This document shows positions 18,045 through 26,423 of a DNA stretch of 64,000 nucleotides, one piece after another. Both the position numbers and the translations under genes were made by a program. A model generated the notes under the pieces. It saw only the letters and a list, made by a program, of their open reading frames with translations. It had not been told where the DNA came from and searched no databases. The DNA is from Corynebacterium wankanglinii (lineage in GTDB: Bacteria; Actinomycetota; Actinomycetes; Mycobacteriales; Mycobacteriaceae), in assembly GCA_014490595.1 (NCBI GenBank), contig CP061031.1, positions 992,001-1,056,000 of the forward strand, in the 5' to 3' direction. Each line of letters starts with the position of its first letter. Within the stretch, counting starts at the first letter, position 1.

Positions 18045-19628
18045 ATGACTGCTGCCGAGCACCCTGTCGCAGACACCACCACGGGCACGGTCCGCGGCGT
18101 GGTGGATGAGCGCTCCGGTATGCGCACGTGGCGCGGAGTGCCGTTCGGCGCCTCCACCGCCAGCACCGGCCGCTTCCGCGCACCCCAGCCTGCGGAGAGG
18201 TGGCAGGGGCTTTACGACGCCTCAAGCTTCGCCCCGCCCGCCATGCAGGGCACCTTCGGCTGGCGCGACATGGTGATCGGCACCGAAGACTGCCTGACGC
18301 TGGACATTGTGCGCCCCGATACCGACGACGAGCTACCGGTGGTGGTCTACTTCCACGGCGGCACCTTCGTCACCGGTGCAAGCCACGAGAAAGTGCTCCA
18401 AGGCCATCTGCTCAGCCGCGCCACCGACGTGGTCTACGTGTCGGTGAACTTCCGCTTGGGCGTGTTGGGGTATTTGGATTTCCGGTCCCTCGGGCACGAC
18501 TGCGTGGCCACGCCCGCGCTGCTGGACCAGATCCTGGCGCTGGAGTGGGTGCGAGACAACATCGCAAACTTCGGCGGCAACCCCAACCGTGTGACCATCA
18601 TGGGTGAATCCGCCGGCGGGGCGGCCGTGGTGCACCTGATGTGCGCCCCCGGCGCGCGTGGGCTGTTCCACGGCGCCGTCGCCCAGTCGCCGCCGCCCGC
18701 CAGTGTGCACTCCCGCCTGCAAGCCGCCATGTGGGTGCGAGAGTTAGTCACCCGGATGGGGCTTCCGCGCACCACTACTGTGGAGGACTTGCGCGCCACC
18801 AGCGCTGCGGAGCTAGTCCGCGCAGGCCAGTCGATGCTGCTTAACAGCAAGGAGCTCGTGCAGCTCAACACCAGCTTCATGCCCACGGTGGACGGGGAAA
18901 CGCTCACCGCGCACCCGATTGACACGTTCGAGGCCGGCGAGCAGGCCGCCGTGCCGCTGATAGTGGGCACGAACTCCGACGAAGCCAGCTTCGCAAAAGC
19001 CATCTACCAAACGGCGAAGTCCCGCCAACGCGCCGCGCGCCGGGCGCTGGAGGCCTTCGATCCTGACAACGCCCAGGCGGTCCTGCGCGCCTACGGGTAC
19101 GCGGGCGGGCGAGGGGACTACGCGGACCTCATCGCCGATGCCGTCTTCTGGGCCCCAACGGTTATTGTGGCCACCGCGCATCGCAGGAAGGCGCGCACGT
19201 GGATGTACCGCTTCGATTACGCCTCCGCTGCCATGCGGTGGCTTGGCCTCGGCGCGATGCACACCGCGGACCTGGGGGCGGTATTCGGCGAGCCGAACTC
19301 CACCAAGGCCTCCCGCTGGGACGTCTTCGGCGGGACCGAGGCCTTCGAGGAAGTCAGCCGCGTCATGCAGTACCACTGGGGCCGGTTTTTCCACACGGGT
19401 TCGCCGGGCGATGAGTGGCCCGTGTACGGGTTCCGTTCCGACGACAGGCCTGGGCGGGCGACCGCTGTGTTCGACAACGGTATGCATGTGGAGTGGGACC
19501 CGAAGGCGTCGCAACGCAGGGCGTGGGAGGGCTTTGACATGCGCGAGTGGGGCACCCACCGCCAGGATCTGATGGACTCCGCGGCGTCGCTGCTCGGCGC
19601 CGCGCACCCGGCGTGGGGTGACGGCTAA
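18045..19628 (+). CDS. Type B carboxylesterase
   Basis: A 527-residue alpha/beta hydrolase of the carboxylesterase B family. The oxyanion-hole motif YFHGGTFVTG, the NFRLGVLGYLDF segment, EDCLTLDIVRP and the nucleophile elbow GESAGGAA are all in the expected order. An acidic residue and the C-terminal His region (AMHTADLGAVFG) complete a plausible triad. No signal peptide is visible, so it is probably cytoplasmic. It would hydrolyse carboxylic esters of unknown structure. TACGCT at 18032-18037 sits seven bases before the ATG with no Shine-Dalgarno sequence, a leaderless arrangement. Confidence 0.9.
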   Translation: MTAAEHPVADTTTGTVRGVVDERSGMRTWRGVPFGASTASTGRFRAPQPAERWQGLYDASSFAPPAMQGTFGWRDMVIGTEDCLTLDIVRPDTDDELPVVVYFHGGTFVTGASHEKVLQGHLLSRATDVVYVSVNFRLGVLGYLDFRSLGHDCVATPALLDQILALEWVRDNIANFGGNPNRVTIMGESAGGAAVVHLMCAPGARGLFHGAVAQSPPPASVHSRLQAAMWVRELVTRMGLPRTTTVEDLRATSAAELVRAGQSMLLNSKELVQLNTSFMPTVDGETLTAHPIDTFEAGEQAAVPLIVGTNSDEASFAKAIYQTAKSRQRAARRALEAFDPDNAQAVLRAYGYAGGRGDYADLIADAVFWAPTVIVATAHRRKARTWMYRFDYASAAMRWLGLGAMHTADLGAVFGEPNSTKASRWDVFGGTEAFEEVSRVMQYHWGRFFHTGSPGDEWPVYGFRSDDRPGRATAVFDNGMHVEWDPKASQRRAWEGFDMREWGTHRQDLMDSAASLLGAAHPAWGDG

Positions 19629-19737
19629 ATCTCACGCGTGCGGGAGGATTCATAGCTAGGCTTGGGCGCGTCGTGGCCGAGCTCACCCGGAGCGCGGACA
19701 CACAGCCCGACGGCGCGAAGTGGAAGGAACCACCGAC

Positions 19738-20754
19738 ATGAGCTTTTTCGAAGACATTGCTGCGGCGTTGGACCGCGACGGCATCGAGTCCCGCGTAGGC
19801 GGCGACACCATGTTTGTGCCCTTGACCGCGGAGCTGGAGATCCAGTTCGTGGAAATTGATCCGCACTTGCCCGCCGCGAATGTCTACATCGCCGCCGCAG
19901 ACGTGGACGAAGACGACGAGGATTTCGAGGCCGTGCTGGTCGCGGTGGTCTTCTCCTTGGAGGACGCAGTGGCCGCGGTGGCCGAGCACATGGCCACAGA
20001 CCAGGTCATCACCGTGCTGCGCGATCTGCTCGAGGGCACCGATGAGCGCATCGGCGACCTGGAGTTTTTCCAGGATCACCTCAACCCGCAGCAGGTGCGC
20101 GCCGAGGTGGGGGAGAACGCCGAGCTGCAGGTGACGATCGAGACCGTGGACGGCACACCGAGCGCCAAGGTCACCTTCGTGGCCCTGCCGGACGATTACG
20201 ACGACGTGCTGGACGACGCCGAGGGTGAACTGTGGGAATCCGACGGCGATGCCGAGCTAACGGACGAGGACCGGGCCCGGCTTTTCGACGTCATCCACGA
20301 CGAGGCCCTCACTGATGCCGAGCGGCTTGAGCTGGGCAGCTTCACCGACTTCGACCGGCTTTTCGACGTGCTCTCGCTCGCCGCCGACCAGGCCGAGGAC
20401 TGGGAATCGCAGCTCCTGCCCGTCGACGACGACTTCGACGAGCCGGAGGTCTACGACCTGTTTGGCCAGGACGACGAAGACGATGATGACGATGAGGACG
20501 ATGAAGAGGACGGCCAGGAGGGCGAGGACGACGAGGACTTCAACCTCGATCTCGCTGGCGATACGGATGCGGCCTCGTTCGACGGCGACAATTTGGATGA
20601 CTTCGGCGACGAGGACTTCGCACACGACATCGTCACAAACTCCGCCACCAACTCCGACACCAGCGCCGCCGGTAACGATGGCGGCAACGAAGGCGGCACC
20701 GAAGGCGTGCCGGGCATTGACGAGGACGACAGCAGCGACGCCGCCCGGGGCTAG
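19738..20754 (+). CDS. Acidic protein of unknown function
   Basis: A 338-residue protein. The first 120 residues form a regular alpha/beta pattern (MSFFEDIAAALDRDGIESRV, then strands ending in a VFSLEDAVAAVAEHMATDQV helix), similar in look to YbjN-type folds. The last 120 residues are extremely acidic, with uninterrupted Asp/Glu runs near residues 245-262, and then become Gly/Asn/Thr-rich. The repetitive acidic codons are coding, not a nucleotide artefact. The start at 19738 follows GGAAGGAAC, a usable ribosome site. I do not recognise a function. Confidence 0.7.
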   Translation: MSFFEDIAAALDRDGIESRVGGDTMFVPLTAELEIQFVEIDPHLPAANVYIAAADVDEDDEDFEAVLVAVVFSLEDAVAAVAEHMATDQVITVLRDLLEGTDERIGDLEFFQDHLNPQQVRAEVGENAELQVTIETVDGTPSAKVTFVALPDDYDDVLDDAEGELWESDGDAELTDEDRARLFDVIHDEALTDAERLELGSFTDFDRLFDVLSLAADQAEDWESQLLPVDDDFDEPEVYDLFGQDDEDDDDDEDDEEDGQEGEDDEDFNLDLAGDTDAASFDGDNLDDFGDEDFAHDIVTNSATNSDTSAAGNDGGNEGGTEGVPGIDEDDSSDAARG

Positions 20755-20769
20755 CCGCACATCCTGGCG

Positions 20770-21288
20770 TTACGCCGCGCTGAGTCCCTCGAACATGGAG
20801 GACGGTGACGCGATCGGTGCGAACGTCCCGTCCACCAGCCACACGTAGTTCGCCGCGTGGGTGCCGGCCAGTTCGTGCACCGCGTGCGTGCAATCCTCTG
20901 GAATGAGGGCCCGCACCCACGCCTCAGTGAGCGCGGAATCCATGACCGCGCCGGTGGCGTCGGCGATGCGGACCTCAATCAGGTACGCCGGAACCTGCTC
21001 TTCGCCATACCCCTGTATCCGCGCCCGAGCCCGCGGGCCGACCCGCCTGCGTGTTACAGCCAGGGTGAGCTGCGGCCCGTTGGCCACGCGTGGGAGGGTG
21101 AGCACCGGGGGACGCCAGGCGGCCGTCGGCCGCGACAGCGAGCGCGGGTGGTGCATGACAGCGTGCACGGACGCGATGGCCTCCGGGTGCTCCTCGCGAA
21201 TTACGTGAGCCAGGGATTCCGGGGTGGAGGGATAGGACTGGGGGTGGCGGCTGACACTGCGCAGTGGATTCTTCGTGGTGAACTTCAT
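20770..21288 (-). CDS. Hypothetical protein
   Basis: A 172-residue protein with no motif I recognise. It contains a central region of alternating strands (VLTLPRVANGPQLTLAVTRR, AYLIEVRIADATGAVMDSA) and the hydrophobic pattern of a soluble alpha/beta protein. TAGTGT on its strand lies seven bases upstream of the ATG (21301 to 21296), which supports both the strand and the start. It is convergent with the acidic protein gene, 15 bases apart. Confidence 0.65.
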   Translation of the reverse strand: MKFTTKNPLRSVSRHPQSYPSTPESLAHVIREEHPEAIASVHAVMHHPRSLSRPTAAWRPPVLTLPRVANGPQLTLAVTRRRVGPRARARIQGYGEEQVPAYLIEVRIADATGAVMDSALTEAWVRALIPEDCTHAVHELAGTHAANYVWLVDGTFAPIASPSSMFEGLSAA

Positions 21289-21408
21289 GGCGCTCACACT
21301 ATGAAGCCCTCCGACACCAACGCCCGCCCATTCGAACACACAAACGAATAGGTGTGCGCTGCCTGGCGCTTTACAGGCCACTCCGGTGGGGAGGTACCCT
21401 GGCCAGCA

Positions 21409-22619
21409 ATGAACGCCGACACCCCAGCTCAACCAGCAGTACAACCGAACAGTGAGCCGAAGATTCCACGCGCAATCTGGGTGCTCGTCGGCGCAGCATT
21501 CATCATCGCCCTAGGGTATGGGTTGATCGCCCCGGTGCTTCCACAGTTCGCAGGAAGCTTCGGGGTGTCCATGGCCGCGGCGGGAGCGGTGATCTCGGCC
21601 TTTGCGCTGGCCAGACTTCTGGGTGCGCCGGGTGCTGGTGTGCTGGTGGATAAGCTCGGCTCCCGTCCGATCTACCTCACGGGTTTGCTCATCGTCGCGG
21701 TGTCCACCTTCTTCGTCGCGTTCGCGCAGGCCTACTGGCAGATTCTCACGCTTCGCTTCATCGCCGGTTTCGGCTCAACCATGTTCACGTTGTCGGCCCA
21801 AGCCCTGATCGTCCGCGTAACCACCCGAGCATCCGCGGCCGGGCCAACGCGTTGTACGCCTCCGCGTTTTTGGTGGGCAACATTGTCGGCCCCGTCATCG
21901 GCGCCGCGTTGTCCTTCCTCGGTTTCCGCGCGCCATTTGTCATCTACGGCCTGGCCGTGGCGGCCGCCGCCGTCGCCGTCGGCGTGCTCACCCAGCCGAA
22001 ACCCGGCGGCGAAGCGCTCCCCGCCGCGAAGCCGAAGATGCACCTGCGCCAGGCGTGGCGCGCTCCTACGTACCGGGCGCTGCTGGTCGCTGGCTTCACC
22101 AACGGCTTCGTCAACATGGGCGCGCGCGTGGCAATCCTGCCGCTGTTCGCCGCCTCCGTCTTTGCCCGCGGCGGCGCGGCCGCCGGCTTTGCGCTCACCG
22201 CGTTCGCCTTCGGAATGGCCGTCACGCTGCAGTTCTCCGGCCGCCTCGCTGACAGCCTCGGCCGCCGCCCGCTCGTTGCCGCAGGCCTAGCCACCTCCGG
22301 CGTGTTTACCGCGCTGCTGGGTAGTGCCACCAGTGTGTGGCCGCTGATCATCCTCTCGGTGGCAGCGGGCATCGGCTCTGGTCTGATGAGCCCTGCCACC
22401 CAGGCCTCACTCGCGGATATCATCGGCAACGAGCGCTCCGGCGGTACAGTGCTGTCCACCTACCAAATGACCCAGGATGCCGGTACGATCCTCGCACCGC
22501 TGCTCATCGGCGCGGTTGCGGAGGCAGCAGGCTTCCAGGCCGCGTTCGGCGTGTGTGGGGCCGTGTGCGCCGCCGCCTTGATCGTCTGGCTCACCGCCGG
22601 GAAGGAAACGAAGCTATGA
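21409..22619 (+). pseudogene. MFS transporter, split by a one-base frameshift
   Basis: Two overlapping frames together encode about 403 residues of a 12-helix major-facilitator transporter. The first (from ATG 21409) has the MFS motif A region GVLVDKLGSRPIYL and ends around helix 5. The second resumes with ANALYASAFLVGNIVGPVIG and runs to 22619. The breakpoint is the C run at 21824-21826. One more C restores PSIRGRANAL, the usual sequence after helix 4, so the lesion is probably a sequencing error. TACCCT at 21395-21400 is eight bases before the ATG. Drug or metabolite export is likely; substrate unknown. The stop overlaps the nucleoside hydrolase start. Confidence 0.8.
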
Positions 22620-23611
22620 GAGTCATCTTGGACTGCGACCCGGGCATCGACGACACCTACGCCATCATCTTCCTCACCGCCGCGGCACAGGCAGGGCTGA
22701 TCGAGCTCGATTGCGTAACGACGACCTCCGGCAACGCCCCCGCCGACCAATGCGCCCGCAACGCAGCGTGGGTCCTGGGGCTGTGCGGGCTGCCCATCAT
22801 TCCGCTCGCCGCGGGTGTGCCGGAGCCGCTTGAGGTGGATCTGACCACCACGCCGGAAACCCACGGCGACACGGGCCTGGGCTATGCCACCGCCCCCGAG
22901 CGGCACGTGGAGCACGACTGGGACGCGCTGTGGATCGACTCCATCGCGCGCGGCACCGACGACCTGCACCTCATTGTCACCGGCCCTTTGACCAGCCTGG
23001 CCGCCTTTGCGCACACCCACCCGGAGCACTTTGCCAAGCTCAAGCACATCACCGTGATGGGTGGGGCGGTGCACTACCCGGGTAACACCACGCCGAGTGC
23101 GGAGTGGAACTTCTGGGTGGACCCGCACGCCGCTGCGGACGTGTTCGCGCTGACGCCCACCCCGATCACCCTGTGCTCGCTGGGTGTGACTGAGAAGATG
23201 GTGCTTAAACCGGAAGCGTTGGCGGAGCTCGTCGATAGGCTAGGCGGCTCGCCTGTTGCCGAGCATTTGGAGGCGATCACCCGCTTCTACTTCGAGTTTC
23301 ACCAGGACGTCGGGGAGGGGTACCAGGCGCAGATCCATGACCTGCTCACTGTGCTCATCGCCTTGGACTTGGTGGACTACCAGTCCACGGAGACCACCGT
23401 GGCCGTCGAGGCTGATTCGGAACTCATGCGCGGCACGTCCGTGGCAGACCTGCGCGGCATCTGGGAGCGCGAGCCCAACGCGTGCCTGGTCACCGAGGCT
23501 GACGTCGAGGCCGCCTGGGAACGCTTCGGGTGGGCCTGCGACGTGCACGCGAAGGTCGCCGCCGGCGACGCCGAGATCGAGGAGCTGCGCCACCTGCGCG
23601 CGGATGACTAG
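22616..23611 (+). CDS. Inosine/uridine-preferring nucleoside hydrolase
   Basis: A 331-residue member of the IunH/CU-NH family. The calcium-binding fingerprint DCDPGIDDTYAI lies at residues 5-16. The segments TVMGGAV and AEWNFWVDPHAA are the other conserved blocks around the ribose site. It cleaves the N-glycosidic bond of ribonucleosides to free base plus ribose. ATG overlaps the MFS stop (ATGA-type overlap) and is preceded by GGAAGGAAA inside that gene, so it is translationally coupled. The position before an ECF uptake system suggests nucleoside or nucleobase salvage, which is an inference. Confidence 0.9.
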   Translation: MRVILDCDPGIDDTYAIIFLTAAAQAGLIELDCVTTTSGNAPADQCARNAAWVLGLCGLPIIPLAAGVPEPLEVDLTTTPETHGDTGLGYATAPERHVEHDWDALWIDSIARGTDDLHLIVTGPLTSLAAFAHTHPEHFAKLKHITVMGGAVHYPGNTTPSAEWNFWVDPHAAADVFALTPTPITLCSLGVTEKMVLKPEALAELVDRLGGSPVAEHLEAITRFYFEFHQDVGEGYQAQIHDLLTVLIALDLVDYQSTETTVAVEADSELMRGTSVADLRGIWEREPNACLVTEADVEAAWERFGWACDVHAKVAAGDAEIEELRHLRADD

Positions 23612-23635
23612 GACGTGGTGGTAGCGCACCGCCTG

Positions 23636-23720
23636 CTACACTGCCCAACCGATAGCCCAGCCGAGGTGACATAGGCGCGGGCTGAATTTTCCTGTTTCCC
23701 GCGCACCACTCGGAGCACCT
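23636..23720 (+). promoter_or_regulatory. Structured 5' leader of ECF transporter operon, candidate riboregulator
   Basis: TACACT at 23636-23641 looks like a -10 box and would give a leader of about 73 nt, unusual beside the many leaderless genes here. A perfect stem GCGCGGG/CCCGCGC (23675-23681 with 23698-23704) is enclosed by AGGTG/CACCT (23664-23668 with 23716-23720, just before the ATG). Two alternative pairings compete with these: CCGAG/CTCGG (23661-23665 with 23709-23713), which would bury the ribosome site CGGAG, and AGCCC/GGGCT (23654-23658 with 23679-23683). I do not recognise a known riboswitch class. The switch model is inferred from pairing alone. Confidence 0.45.
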
Positions 23721-24545
23721 ATGTCGCACACCACCAACCCGGCCCTTCAGAAGGCCGAATGGACCCCCGCCCGCCGCGCACTCGCTATCGCGGGCGCCGT
23801 ATGTATCGCCGCTACCTGGCTGTACTTCGTCCTCGTTCACCCGGCGGACTGGGACCAGGTCACCGGCTCCGGGGCCGGTATTGCGCTGCTGGCCGGTTAC
23901 GGCATCGGCACCGCGCTGCTGCTCGCCGCCGTGATCCCCGTGCTGCCGGCGCGCACGCTGGGGCTGATCCCGATCGCGATCATCATCAACTCCGTCGTTG
24001 GGGAGATCGTCGGCTCCATCGGCCTGCCGCTGTACCTGGACTCCGTGGGCACAGTGCTGGTCGCCGCGCTCGCCGGGCCAGTCGCCGGCATGGCCACTGG
24101 CGCGCTCAACAACGTGGTGTGGGGCCTGCTTAACCCGGCGGCCCTGCCGTTCGCGGCCGGTGCCGCACTCGTGGGTTGGCTCGCCGGTGTGTTCATCCAT
24201 CGCTTCAACGCGTTCCGCAACTTGGCCACCGTGATCGGCTTCGGCATCGTTTTGGGCATCGTCGGCGGCATGGTTGCCGCACCTGTGGCCGCCTATGTCT
24301 ACGGCGGCACCGCTGGTGTGGGCACCGGTGCGCTGGTCAGCCTGTTCCGCGAGATGGGCGGCTCGCTCATTGCGTCCGTGACCACCCAGGCGTTCATCTC
24401 GGACCCGGTGGACAAGGTGATTGTCATGCTGGTGGCGTACTTCACCGTAAAGGCGTTGCCGAACCGCACCGTCGCCGCTTTCGCGCCGAAGACGGCCAAC
24501 CAGGCCAACGCGGCGAAGGCAACCGCACCCACCACCGCCGCGTAA
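23721..24545 (+). CDS. ECF transporter substrate-binding (S) component
   Basis: A 274-residue hydrophobic protein with about six membrane helices, in the position and size range of energy-coupling-factor S subunits. Helices of the type VVGEIVGSIGLPLYLDSVGTVLVAALAGPVAGMATGALNNVVWG are typical of ECF S proteins that bind vitamins or nucleobase-like precursors. It is followed immediately by T and A components, so the operon encodes a complete dedicated importer. The adjacent nucleoside hydrolase hints at a nucleoside-derived substrate, but substrate identity cannot be read from the sequence. Its leader is structured (see the preceding entry). Confidence 0.8.
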   Translation: MSHTTNPALQKAEWTPARRALAIAGAVCIAATWLYFVLVHPADWDQVTGSGAGIALLAGYGIGTALLLAAVIPVLPARTLGLIPIAIIINSVVGEIVGSIGLPLYLDSVGTVLVAALAGPVAGMATGALNNVVWGLLNPAALPFAAGAALVGWLAGVFIHRFNAFRNLATVIGFGIVLGIVGGMVAAPVAAYVYGGTAGVGTGALVSLFREMGGSLIASVTTQAFISDPVDKVIVMLVAYFTVKALPNRTVAAFAPKTANQANAAKATAPTTAA

Positions 24546-24548
24546 CCC

Positions 24549-25248
24549 GTGTCCCGCATCCAGCCGCGACTGAACCCGCTGACCGCGTTGGTCATCGGCG
24601 CGTCCGGCTGGATTCTCGTGCTAGGGCTGAACTCGCCTGCAGCATCGCTGACCGTGCTCGTAATTGCCCTGCTCGCGGGCACCTGGCGTACGCGCAACCC
24701 ATCTCTTGTGGCAGCGACCGCATTACTCGCCGCGCCCCGTCGCTGCGTCGATGTTGCTCATCCACGCCCCGTATGGTGAGCACCGCATCGCCCCGCTGCT
24801 CACCTCCGACGGGCTCGCGGATGCCGCCCACCTCACCGCCCGCTTCACCGCGCTCATCGCCTGCCTCATGGCCGCCGTGGCCTGGATGCGTACGCCGGAC
24901 CTGGCCAAGGCGCTCCAAGCAACCCGGGGCGGCAACCGGATCGGCTACATCGCGGGCACCACGCTCCAGCTCGGACCGCAGGGTGCCCAGCGCATCCGCG
25001 CCACTCGGGACGCGAACCGTCTGAAGCAGCGTTCGATCACGGCCAAAACGGTCGTTCCGAACCTCATCATGCCCGTGCTCACTGAATTGCTCACCCAAGC
25101 GGGCGCCCGCGGCCAGGCGCTGGAGACCGCGGGGTACGACCTCACCGGGCGTCGCACCGTCCTGCGCCCGGTGCACGACAGCTCGGCACAACGCGCCGCG
25201 CGCATCCTTACCCCGCTTGCCTGCCTGGCGGTGGTCGTATGGATCTAA
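24549..25248 (+). pseudogene. ECF transporter T component, split by a one-base frameshift
   Basis: The EcfT membrane subunit is spread over two frames. GTG at 24549 opens a 5' part (SRIQPRLNPLTALVIGASGWILVLGLNSP) that runs into a wrong frame after the C4 run at 24735-24738. The rest continues in the +1 frame as PVAASMLLIHAPYG and contains TRDANRL and the ARGQALETAGYD coupling-helix pattern of EcfT proteins. Removing one C restores an uninterrupted protein of about 232 residues. The T subunit couples ATP hydrolysis by EcfA to the S component. It lies three bases after the S gene and overlaps the A gene by ten bases. Confidence 0.75.
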
Positions 25249-26423
25249 CGCTGCTACGCACAACGCTCGAGCAACACCGCACGGTCCAGGTCATCGGCAA
25301 CTCTGGCGCGGGCCTGACCACGCTCGCCGCTCAGGTCCACCGCGAGTGGCCCGGTGCCGCCGTGGTGCAACAAGACGCAACCGCGCACGTGTCCTATCTT
25401 CGCGACACCGTGATAGAAGAGGTCGCGCTCGGCCTCGAACAGCGCGGCACGCCCGTCCCCGAGATGCGGCGCCGCTGCGAAGCCGTCCTGCAAGCCGCAG
25501 GCCTGGCCCCGCTCGCCGAGCGTCACCCCGCGCAACTGTCCGGCGGCCAGACTCGTCGATTAGCAATCGCGTCCGTCGCCGTCTTAGAACCGGAGCTGCT
25601 GCTTCTCGACGACCCCTTCGCCGGCCTCGATCCCACCTCCGCACGCTCCATTATCCGCCTCCTCGACGCACTTCCGTCGCGCATCGTGGTCCTGGGCAAT
25701 CGCCCCCGTTTCGACTCAGCCAAGCTCTCGCTTATCGACGGCATCCTGTCTCCCACGCCCCTTCCCACCCACGAACCCAGCCATCCCCCACGCGTGGAAG
25801 CGTCCGGCGATCCCATCGACCTCGGCGAAATTACCGCCACCCGCGGCGGCGCGCCCCGCAAGTGGTGGCAGTTTCGTGCCACCGAGCAGCCCACCTTCAC
25901 CGCTGGTCCGATCCATTTGACCGTGCGGCCCGGCGCAGCATTGTGGCTGCGCGGCGACAACGGCGCCGGCAAGACCACACTCCTGCGTGCCATGGCCGGC
26001 CTGGACGGCAACCCCGGTCTGGAGCAGACCCGCGGCCTGCCGGTCTCACTGGCCCTGCAGCGCGCCGCCGACCAACTCGCCGAGTCCACGGTGGGGCAGT
26101 TCGTCGGCGACGCGGATGCCGCAGCCGCCCTCGGCCTCGACCCGGAGACCCACCCCCTCGACCTGCCCGCCGCGCACCTGCGCCTTGCTCAGCTCGCCCA
26201 GGTGTTCGCCCCAAACCGTCCGCTCGTGCTTCTCGACGAACCCGACGTCGGCCTCGACGCCCCCTCCCGCGACCGTGCGCACGCGCTGATCGCCGCGGGT
26301 CTACATCGCGGACAGGCTGTGATCTTCACCTGCCACGACACCTCCTTCGCCGCGGAGGTGGGGGAGTACGCGGTGATGAGTAACTCGGAGCTGAGGTCAT
26401 TTCCTCTATTTCGGCAGTTCTGA
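25239..26423 (+). CDS. ECF transporter double ATPase (A component), asymmetric sites
   Basis: A 394-residue fused pair of ABC ATPase domains. Domain 1 has a damaged Walker A (GNSGAGLTT, residues 20-28, Leu for Lys), an intact signature LSGGQ (101-105) and Walker B ending DD instead of DE (121-126). Domain 2 has intact Walker A GDNGAGKTT (240-248), intact Walker B VLLLDE (330-335) and switch His (TCHD), but no LSGGQ (LPAAHLRLAQL instead). Only the composite site made from domain 2 Walker motifs and the domain 1 signature can be catalytic. The last residues overlap the convergent helicase gene by 18 bases, so the C-terminus may have been altered by that insertion. Confidence 0.85.
   Translation: MDLTLLRTTLEQHRTVQVIGNSGAGLTTLAAQVHREWPGAAVVQQDATAHVSYLRDTVIEEVALGLEQRGTPVPEMRRRCEAVLQAAGLAPLAERHPAQLSGGQTRRLAIASVAVLEPELLLLDDPFAGLDPTSARSIIRLLDALPSRIVVLGNRPRFDSAKLSLIDGILSPTPLPTHEPSHPPRVEASGDPIDLGEITATRGGAPRKWWQFRATEQPTFTAGPIHLTVRPGAALWLRGDNGAGKTTLLRAMAGLDGNPGLEQTRGLPVSLALQRAADQLAESTVGQFVGDADAAAALGLDPETHPLDLPAAHLRLAQLAQVFAPNRPLVLLDEPDVGLDAPSRDRAHALIAAGLHRGQAVIFTCHDTSFAAEVGEYAVMSNSELRSFPLFRQF

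Noticed and set aside
21409-22619. Programmed ribosomal frameshifting to explain the split MFS gene
   Set aside because: There is no slippery heptamer or downstream structure, and eight other genes or remnants have the same kind of one-base homopolymer lesion, so an error is the simpler explanation.
23630-23720. Known riboswitch (TPP, preQ1, cobalamin or ZTP) before the ECF genes
   Set aside because: None of the conserved cores I remember for these classes is present, so I report only a structured leader of unknown class.
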